Source of the DNA: an uncultured Bacteroides sp.
GTDB lineage: Bacteria; Bacteroidota; Bacteroidia; Bacteroidales; Bacteroidaceae
DNA: 26,453 nt
Direction: 5' to 3'
Assembly (NCBI GenBank): GCA_902472795.1
Contig: CABROZ010000019.1
Location: 1 to 26,453, forward strand
The notes under the pieces are model-generated. The model saw nothing but the letters and a program-made list of their open reading frames with translations, was not told the origin of the DNA and ran no database searches. A program made the translations under genes and the position numbers. Positions 20,543-26,453 of the stretch are shown here, piece by piece (the first letter of the stretch is position 1; each line of letters begins with the position of its first letter).

Positions 20543-23080
20543 GTGGAAAAGAAAGTTTATTCCTATGAAGAAGCTTTTGAAGAATCTTTACGATACTTCC
20601 AAGGTGATGAGTTGGCTGCCAGGGTTTGGGTAAACAAATACGCAGTCAAGGACTCTTTCGGTAATATTTACGAAAAATCTCCTGAGGATATGCATTGGCG
20701 TATAGCTAATGAGATAGCACGTATCGAGGCTAAATATCCTAATCCGTTAAGTTCCGAGGAACTGTTTGGACTGCTGGATCATTTTAAATACATTGTTCCT
20801 CAAGGAAGTCCTATGACGGGAATTGGCAATAACTATCAGGTTGCATCTTTGTCCAACTGCTTTGTAATCGGTGTGGACGGTGAAGCCGATTCTTATGGTG
20901 CAATTTTCAAGATCGATGAAGAACAGGTTCAGCTGATGAAACGTCGTGGGGGTGTCGGACATGATTTGTCTCACATCCGTCCTAAGGGTTCGCCTGTGAA
21001 AAATTCGGCGTTGACTTCTACCGGTCTGGTACCTTTTATGGAACGTTATTCCAATTCTACGCGTGAGGTTGCTCAGGACGGTCGCCGTGGAGCTTTGATG
21101 CTGAGTGTATCTATCAAGCATCCCGATTCGGAAGCTTTCATTGATGCAAAGATGACCGAGGGCAAAGTAACGGGTGCAAATGTGTCGGTGAAGTTGGATG
21201 ATGCTTTCATGGAAGCTGCCATTGAAGGCAAACCTTACACGCAGCAGTATCCTATTGATGCAGCCAACCCTTTGGTGAAGAAGGAAATTGATGCTTCTGC
21301 GTTGTGGAAGAAGATTGTGCATAATGCTTGGAAATCGGCTGAGCCGGGTGTACTCTTTTGGGATACCATACTGAGGGAGTCCGTTCCCGATTGTTATGCT
21401 GATTTGGGCTATCGTACGGTGTCAACCAATCCGTGTGGTGAGATTCCTTTGTGTCCATACGATTCCTGTCGTCTGCTTGCCATTAATCTTTATTCATACG
21501 TAGTCAATCCGTTCAGGCCGGATGCTTATTTTGATTTTGAACTGTTCAAAAAGCATGTGGCTTTGGCGCAACGTATCATGGATGATATTATTGATCTGGA
21601 GTTGGAGAAGATTGAAAAGATCCTTGCCAAGGTCGATTCTGATCCGGAGTCGGAAGACGTGAAGCATACAGAACGTGTTCTGTGGGAAAAGATATATAAG
21701 AAGAGTGGTCAGGGACGTCGTACGGGAGTCGGTATTACGGCCGAAGGTGACATGCTTGCTGCTTTGGGACTGCGCTACGGAACTGAAGAAGCAACTGAAT
21801 TCTCGGAAAAGGTTCATAAGACCATTGCCTTAAGTGCTTATCGTTCGTCTGTGGTAATGGCGAAGGAGCGTGGCGCTTTCGAAATATACGATACAGAACG
21901 TGAAAAGAATAATCCGTTCATCAATCGTTTGCGTGAAGCCGATCCGGAGTTGTACGAAGAAATGGCTAAGTATGGTCGGCGTAACATTGCTTGTTTGACT
22001 ATTGCTCCTACCGGAACTACCAGTTTGATGACTCAGACGACTTCGGGTATTGAACCTGTTTTCCTGCCTGTATATAAGCGCCGCCGCAAGGTGAATCCCA
22101 ATGATACGAATGTACGTGTGGATTTCGTTGACGAAACAGGTGATGCCTTCGAAGAATATATTGTTTTCCATCCTAAGTTTGTCACATGGATGGAAGCACA
22201 AGGATATGATCCTGCCAAACGTTATACACAAGATGAAATTGATTCTTTGGTTGCCAAATCTCCTTATTATAAAGCAACTTCCAACGATGTGGACTGGTTG
22301 ATGAAGGTGAAGATGCAAGGGCGTATCCAAAAATGGGTGGATCATTCGATCAGTGTAACCATTAACTTGCCGAGTGATGTGAACGAGGATCTTGTCAACC
22401 GCTTGTATGTCGAAGCTTGGCGTTCCGGCTGTAAAGGTTGTACTGTTTATCGTGACGGATCTCGTTCGGGTGTGTTACTCTCTACCAAGAAGGATAAGAA
22501 AGAAGAGCTGCCTCCCTGCAAACCGCCTACGGTTGTGGAAGTCCGTCCCAAGGTGCTTTATGCCGATGTGGTTCGTTTCCAGAACAACAAAGAGAAATGG
22601 GTGGCTTTTGTCGGTTTGCTCGACGGACATCCCTACGAAATCTTTACCGGTGTGCTCGATGACGATGAAGGCATTGTGTTGCCGAAGAATGTGGTTTCGG
22701 GTCACATCATTAAGAACGTTGATGAGAACGGAGTGAAACGTTACGACTTCCAGTTCGAGAATAAGCGTGGCTATAAGGTTACTATCGAAGGTTTGTCCGA
22801 GAAGTTCAACAAAGAGTATTGGAACTATGCCAAGCTGATATCGGGCGTGCTTCGTTATCGGATGCCGATAGAACAGGTTATGAAGCTTGTCGGCCAATTG
22901 CAGTTGGATAGTGAAAGTATCAATACTTGGAAGAACGGTGTAGAACGTGCCTTGAAGAAATATGTTACCGACGGTACGGAAGCCAAAGGAAAGAAATGTC
23001 CGAATTGCGGTAACGAAAGCCTGGTTTACCAGGAAGGCTGTTTGATTTGTAAGACATGCGGAGCTTCACGCTGTGGATAA
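20543..23080 (+). CDS. nrdJ: Adenosylcobalamin-dependent (class II) ribonucleotide reductase
   Basis: This 845-residue enzyme reduces ribonucleotides to deoxyribonucleotides with a coenzyme B12-derived radical. The redox pair is Cys106 (YQVASLSNCFVIG) and Cys309. The active-site loop STNPCGEIPL gives Asn296, the thiyl-radical Cys298 and Glu300. The phosphate-binding APTGTTSLM is at about 488-496. A GCKGCTVYRDGSRSG motif lies near 629-643. The C-terminus is a zinc-ribbon-like module with Cys819, Cys822, Cys833, Cys836, Cys839 and Cys844, which likely helps re-reduce the active site. The start must be GTG at 20543: an in-frame stop lies eight codons upstream, and the first internal ATG is at residue 50, within conserved sequence. 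Codon use is more T/A-rich than in most genes here, as for dnaA and the ribosomal genes. Confidence 0.96.
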   Translation: MEKKVYSYEEAFEESLRYFQGDELAARVWVNKYAVKDSFGNIYEKSPEDMHWRIANEIARIEAKYPNPLSSEELFGLLDHFKYIVPQGSPMTGIGNNYQVASLSNCFVIGVDGEADSYGAIFKIDEEQVQLMKRRGGVGHDLSHIRPKGSPVKNSALTSTGLVPFMERYSNSTREVAQDGRRGALMLSVSIKHPDSEAFIDAKMTEGKVTGANVSVKLDDAFMEAAIEGKPYTQQYPIDAANPLVKKEIDASALWKKIVHNAWKSAEPGVLFWDTILRESVPDCYADLGYRTVSTNPCGEIPLCPYDSCRLLAINLYSYVVNPFRPDAYFDFELFKKHVALAQRIMDDIIDLELEKIEKILAKVDSDPESEDVKHTERVLWEKIYKKSGQGRRTGVGITAEGDMLAALGLRYGTEEATEFSEKVHKTIALSAYRSSVVMAKERGAFEIYDTEREKNNPFINRLREADPELYEEMAKYGRRNIACLTIAPTGTTSLMTQTTSGIEPVFLPVYKRRRKVNPNDTNVRVDFVDETGDAFEEYIVFHPKFVTWMEAQGYDPAKRYTQDEIDSLVAKSPYYKATSNDVDWLMKVKMQGRIQKWVDHSISVTINLPSDVNEDLVNRLYVEAWRSGCKGCTVYRDGSRSGVLLSTKKDKKEELPPCKPPTVVEVRPKVLYADVVRFQNNKEKWVAFVGLLDGHPYEIFTGVLDDDEGIVLPKNVVSGHIIKNVDENGVKRYDFQFENKRGYKVTIEGLSEKFNKEYWNYAKLISGVLRYRMPIEQVMKLVGQLQLDSESINTWKNGVERALKKYVTDGTEAKGKKCPNCGNESLVYQEGCLICKTCGASRCG

Positions 23081-23133
23081 GAAAGATGAACAGGGATGAA
23101 GCAAACGTTTGCATAGGAATTTAAAAGGCTTGG

Positions 23134-23200
23134 ATGACAATAGCTGTATGATTATGATTTATAATATTTATACTTGCATAATCATTGCAGCTATTGTCGT
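23134..23200. promoter_or_regulatory. Nested inverted repeat in the malQ leader
   Basis: An outer arm of 13 bases (23134-23146, containing GACAATAGCTG) pairs with 23188-23200 with one G-U. After a 1-nt/2-nt bulge an inner arm ATGATTATG (23148-23156) pairs exactly with CATAATCAT (23177-23185). The 20-nt AT-rich loop ends in TATACTTG (23169-23176), one base off the -7 consensus. The structure ends 17 nt before the malQ ATG. It could be a regulator operator, a 5'-UTR hairpin, or the 3' end of the nrdJ transcript; there is no proper T run. Confidence 0.7.
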
Positions 23201-23217
23201 TTCTTAATCTAATATAT

Positions 23218-25920
23218 ATGACGCTATCATTTAATATTGAGTATCGTACCAGTTGGGGAGAAGAAATCAGAGTCCTGGGATCTGTTCCCGAATTGGGTGG
23301 AAACCGGATGGAGGACGCCGTTTCTCTGACTACGGTTGATGGCATTCATTGGACAGCAGAAATAGAAATCCAGATGCCGGAAGATGGCAGCGTGCAGTAT
23401 TGTTATCATGTGTATCGTGAGGGCAAGTCTGTGCGTGCCGAATGGAATAGCTTGCCGCGTGTGTTGCACGTGTCGGGTGCTACTGCCGAAAAAATATATC
23501 ATTTGTACGACTGTTGGAAGGATTTGCCCGAACAACAGTATTTTTATACATCCGCATTTACCGAATCTTTGCTGGCTCACAAAGAACGTCAGGCTGCAGT
23601 GGTGGACCACGGACGCAGCATTCTGATTAAGGCGTATGCTCCTTGTATTGATGGGGATCATTGCCTGGGTATCTGTGGCAACCAGAAGGCTTTGGGTAAT
23701 TGGGATCCGAACAAGGCAGTCCTGATGACCGATGCCGACTTCCCTGAGTGGCAGGTCGATTTGGATGTGGATAAGCTTACGTTCCCCTTTGAATACAAAT
23801 TTATTTTATACGATAAGAAGGCGCATCGTGCCGTTGCCTGGGAAAACAATCCGAACCGTTATCAGGCCGATCCGAAACTGGAACCGTGCGAGACGCTGGT
23901 CATCGGCGATCGTTATGTTTACTTCAATCTTCCGGCATGGAAGGGAGCGGGAGTGGCCGTACCGGTTTTTTCGCTTCGCTCGGAGCAAAGTTTTGGCGTG
24001 GGCGACTTCGGCGATCTGAAGCGTATGATTGACTGGGCTGTAATGACCAGCCAGAAAGTTGTACAGATTCTGCCTATCAACGACACGACCATGACGCATA
24101 CATGGGTCGATTCTTATCCTTATAACAGCATTTCCATTTATGCTTTTCACCCGATGTATGTCGATCTGAAGCAATTGGGGCGTTTGGATGATGCCGGACT
24201 GATGGCCGACTTCGAAAAACGGCAGAAAGAACTCAATGCTTTGCCTGCCGTGGATTATGAGGCCGTGAACCGTGCCAAGTGGGATTACTTCCGCCTGATA
24301 TTCAAGCAGGAAGGCGAGAAGGTTTTGGCGTCGGACGAATTTATCTGTTTCTTCGAAGCCAATTACGAGTGGTTGCTTCCTTATGCGGCGTTCAGTTACT
24401 TGCGCGATACGTACGGAACGCCCAACTTCCGTGAGTGGCCTCGCTATCAGGTATATAATGCTGACGAGATTGAGGAACTCTGTCGTCCGGAGTCTGATGT
24501 ATATGCGGGTATCGCAATCTATTATTATCTGCAGTTCAATCTGCACAAGCAGTTGCTGGCTGCGACCGAGTATGCTCGTGCACACGGCGTGGTGCTGAAA
24601 GGTGACATTCCCATCGGCATCAGCCGCAACAGTGTGGAAGCCTGGAAGGAACCCTACTACTTCAACCTGAACGGGCAGGCCGGTGCTCCCCCCGATGATT
24701 TCTCGGTGAACGGGCAGAACTGGGGATTTCCTACCTATAACTGGGACGTGATGGAAAAGGACGGTTATGCGTGGTGGATGAAGCGTTTCCGCAAGATGTC
24801 CGAGTACTTCGACGCTTATCGTATTGACCATATTCTTGGCTTCTTCCGCATCTGGGAGATACCGATGCATGCCGTACACGGGCTGTTGGGGCAGTTTGTA
24901 CCTGCCTTGCCTATGTCGCGCGAGGAAATCGAAAGCTATGGTCTGCCTTTCCGCGAAGATTTCTTCCTGAAACCCTATATACATGAGTATTTCCTGGGGC
25001 AGGTGTTCGGTCCGCATACCGATTATGTGAAACAGACATTCATCGAGCCGACGGATACGTTCGAGATATACCGCATGCGTCCCGAGTTTGATACGCAACG
25101 CAAAGTCGAGGCTTACTTTGCTGGAAAGACCGATGCCGATAGCATCTGGATACGTGACGGACTTTATTCGTTCATCAGCGATGTGCTTTTCATTCCCGAT
25201 CGTGACAATCCGCACATGTATCATCCGCGTATCGGTGTTCAGCACGATTTTGTTTACCGCGCTTTGAACGATGGGGAGAAGGCTGCCTTCAATCGTCTGT
25301 ACGACCAGTATTATTATCACCGCCACAACGAATTCTGGCATCAGCAGGCCATGAAGAAACTGCCGCAGCTGACGCAATCGACCCGCATGCTGGTTTGCGG
25401 CGAGGACTTGGGAATGATTCCCGATTGCGTAGCCTGGGTAATGAACGACTTGCGCATCCTTTCGCTCGAAATTCAGCGTATGCCGAAGGATCCGGCGCAG
25501 GAGTTCGGACATCCCGACTGGTATCCTTACCGTTCGGTGTGCACCATCTCGACTCACGACATGTCCACCCTGCGTGGCTGGTGGGAGGAGAACAGCCAGC
25601 AGACGCAGCGTTACTTCAACACCATGTTGGGGCGCTATGGCACGGCACCTGCCACTGCTTCGCCCGAAATCTGTGAAGAAGTGGTATGCAATCATCTGTA
25701 TGGCAACTCCATTCTTTGCATCCTCTCTTTGCAGGATTGGCTGTCGATAGACGGCAAGTGGAGGAATCCGAACGTTCAGGAAGAGCGCATCAACGTGCCG
25801 GCCAATCCGCGTCATTACTGGCGTTACCGCATGCACCTGACGCTGGAACAGCTGATGCAGGCCGACGGACTGAATGAGAAGATAAAGAGTCTGATTGAAA
25901 ATACCGGCAGAAACTGTTGA
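23218..25920 (+). CDS. malQ: 4-alpha-glucanotransferase (amylomaltase, GH77) with two N-terminal CBM20-like domains
   Basis: This 900-residue enzyme transfers alpha-1,4-glucan segments between maltooligosaccharides or onto glucose or glycan. Two starch-binding CBM20-like domains precede the catalytic domain: residues about 1-100 (EIRVLGSVPELGG, CYHVYREGK) and about 130-240 (CLGICGNQKALGNWDPNKAVLM, FEYKFILYD). The GH77 domain from about 245 has VPVFSLRSEQSFGVGDFGDL, LPINDTTMTHTWVDSYPYNS, KGDIPIGISR, the nucleophile Asp537 in FDAYRIDHILGFFRIWEIP, the acid/base Glu729 in CGEDLGMIPD and the third Asp781 in STHDMSTLRGWW. The layout, including a long insertion within GH77 (about 320-430), matches plant DPE2 and other CBM20-bearing amylomaltases. 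The frame extends to a TTG at 23185, but that falls inside the leader inverted repeat, so the ATG at 23218 is preferred. Confidence 0.95.
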   Translation: MTLSFNIEYRTSWGEEIRVLGSVPELGGNRMEDAVSLTTVDGIHWTAEIEIQMPEDGSVQYCYHVYREGKSVRAEWNSLPRVLHVSGATAEKIYHLYDCWKDLPEQQYFYTSAFTESLLAHKERQAAVVDHGRSILIKAYAPCIDGDHCLGICGNQKALGNWDPNKAVLMTDADFPEWQVDLDVDKLTFPFEYKFILYDKKAHRAVAWENNPNRYQADPKLEPCETLVIGDRYVYFNLPAWKGAGVAVPVFSLRSEQSFGVGDFGDLKRMIDWAVMTSQKVVQILPINDTTMTHTWVDSYPYNSISIYAFHPMYVDLKQLGRLDDAGLMADFEKRQKELNALPAVDYEAVNRAKWDYFRLIFKQEGEKVLASDEFICFFEANYEWLLPYAAFSYLRDTYGTPNFREWPRYQVYNADEIEELCRPESDVYAGIAIYYYLQFNLHKQLLAATEYARAHGVVLKGDIPIGISRNSVEAWKEPYYFNLNGQAGAPPDDFSVNGQNWGFPTYNWDVMEKDGYAWWMKRFRKMSEYFDAYRIDHILGFFRIWEIPMHAVHGLLGQFVPALPMSREEIESYGLPFREDFFLKPYIHEYFLGQVFGPHTDYVKQTFIEPTDTFEIYRMRPEFDTQRKVEAYFAGKTDADSIWIRDGLYSFISDVLFIPDRDNPHMYHPRIGVQHDFVYRALNDGEKAAFNRLYDQYYYHRHNEFWHQQAMKKLPQLTQSTRMLVCGEDLGMIPDCVAWVMNDLRILSLEIQRMPKDPAQEFGHPDWYPYRSVCTISTHDMSTLRGWWEENSQQTQRYFNTMLGRYGTAPATASPEICEEVVCNHLYGNSILCILSLQDWLSIDGKWRNPNVQEERINVPANPRHYWRYRMHLTLEQLMQADGLNEKIKSLIENTGRNC

Positions 25921-25921
25921 G

Positions 25922-26299
25922 ATGAGAAGCTATATATTCCTTGATGACCTTCGCTTTTATGCCTATCATGGTGTGGGCGGACAGGAAACACTGGTTGGTA
26001 ATGAGTTTGCCGTCAGTTTGCGCCTGCAGGTGAACATTGCCCGTGCGGCGGCTACCGACGATGTGGCCGATACGGTCAGTTATGCCGACGTTTACCAGTC
26101 GGTGAAGGCCGAGATGGGTGTTTCCTCCAAACTGTTGGAGCACGTGGCCGGCCGGATTGTGAAGCGGCTGTTTGCCGACTTTCCGGCGGTGGAACGTATC
26201 GAGCTGAAACTGTCGAAACGCAATCCGCCGATGGGTGCCGACATCAGGACCGCCGGTGTGGAGCTGGATTGCGAACGCGAGGACTGCCCGCTGATCTGA
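25922..26299 (+). CDS. folB: Dihydroneopterin aldolase
   Basis: This 125-residue enzyme converts 7,8-dihydroneopterin to 6-hydroxymethyl-7,8-dihydropterin and glycolaldehyde in folate synthesis. The family core is clear: LDDLRFYAYHGVGGQETLVG with Glu22, DTVSYADVYQSVK at 50-62, LLEHVAGRIVKRL at 71-83, and the catalytic Lys99 in ELKLSKRNPPMGADIRTAGV. The ATG at 25922 lies one base after the malQ stop, showing tight coupling; a longer frame from a TTG at 25895 would overlap malQ and add a non-family N-terminus. The C-terminus ends in an acidic and cysteine-containing tail. Length is normal. Confidence 0.95.
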   Translation: MRSYIFLDDLRFYAYHGVGGQETLVGNEFAVSLRLQVNIARAAATDDVADTVSYADVYQSVKAEMGVSSKLLEHVAGRIVKRLFADFPAVERIELKLSKRNPPMGADIRTAGVELDCEREDCPLI

Positions 26300-26370
26300 G
26301 TGTGTCGGCATCGGCTTTAAGGAACTGAGAAAGAACGATTCAACTTTTCTTTTTTTATTCTGTTAATACG

Positions 26371-26453
26371 GCTCGTGAACCATGCAAGTGTGGTTCGCGA
26401 GCCGTACTTGTGTTGCTCGTGAGCCGTACTTGTGTTGCTCGTGAGCCGTACTT
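26371..26453 (+). repeat. 22-bp dyad repeat array after folB, running off the window
   Basis: Units start at 26371, 26393, 26415 and 26437, an exact 22-bp period, and the last is cut by the window end. The core is GCTCGTGAGCC with variants GCTCGTGAACC and GTTCGCGAGCC, followed by GTACTTGTGTT, or by ATGCAAGTGTG in the first unit. The last two units are identical as far as visible. The core itself is a dyad (GGCTC-nn-GAGCC). It starts 71 nt after the folB stop, beyond a T-rich stretch (26345-26358). It is the same family, in the same orientation to the upstream gene, as the array at 14204-14281. Confidence 0.85.

Noticed and set aside
23134..23200. Invertible (phase-variable) promoter before malQ
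   Set aside because: Inverted repeats do flank a promoter-like sequence, but only 20 bp lie between the inner arms. That is much shorter than known Bacteroides invertible promoters, and no recombinase gene is near.
23806..25836. Long open frame of 676 codons on the minus strand
   Set aside because: It is antisense to malQ, whose catalytic motifs span the same bases. It has no domain or promoter of its own.

Overview
The window is a stretch of chromosome from a Bacteroidales gut bacterium, most likely Bacteroides or Phocaeicola. The evidence is the protein set (a Bacteroidetes-type LptD, a CarboxypepD_reg TonB receptor, a class II ribonucleotide reductase with a zinc ribbon, a CBM20-GH77 amylomaltase) and promoter-like sites of the Bacteroides type (TAnnTTTG at about -7, sometimes TTTG at about -33) ahead of many genes instead of strong Shine-Dalgarno sequences. 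Most of the sequence is core, housekeeping DNA. I see no transposase, integrase, phage gene, rRNA, cas gene or true CRISPR array.

Layout. Positions 2-739 are the end of a ribosomal protein operon (rpsR, rplI), closed by a GNRA-loop terminator. A tRNA-Arg(CCG) follows on the minus strand, then asnA and ung on plus. From 3333 to 8489 the minus strand carries an ArnT-like lipid-linked glycosyltransferase, a small HD-domain hydrolase and the outer-membrane LPS-assembly protein LptD. Divergent to these are a GtrA-like flippase and a GtrB/DPM1-like polyprenyl-phosphate glycosyltransferase, so all three parts of a membrane glycosylation pathway sit around one divergent promoter region. Next come a secreted choloylglycine-hydrolase-family enzyme (plus), a stand-alone TonB-dependent receptor (minus) and a bile acid:sodium symporter-family transporter (minus). 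An amidase and MlaD pair (plus) follows, then dnaA (plus), an FMN nitroreductase (minus), adenosylcobalamin-dependent nrdJ (plus), and a malQ-folB pair (plus).

The least explained parts are intergenic. Three arrays of about 22-bp dyad-containing units lie shortly downstream of stop codons (ung, the symporter, folB). Two of them share one sequence family and have the same orientation relative to the upstream gene. An AT-rich 22-bp direct repeat lies beyond the TonB receptor stop. The malQ leader holds a nested inverted repeat of about 67 bp with a promoter-like sequence in its loop. I regard the 3'-end arrays as the best candidate for something undescribed.

Several starts were chosen over longer reading frames using promoter position or signal-peptide logic: the amidase at 15448, the symporter at 15282, malQ at 23218 and folB at 25922. 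lptD and nrdJ appear to start with TTG and GTG.
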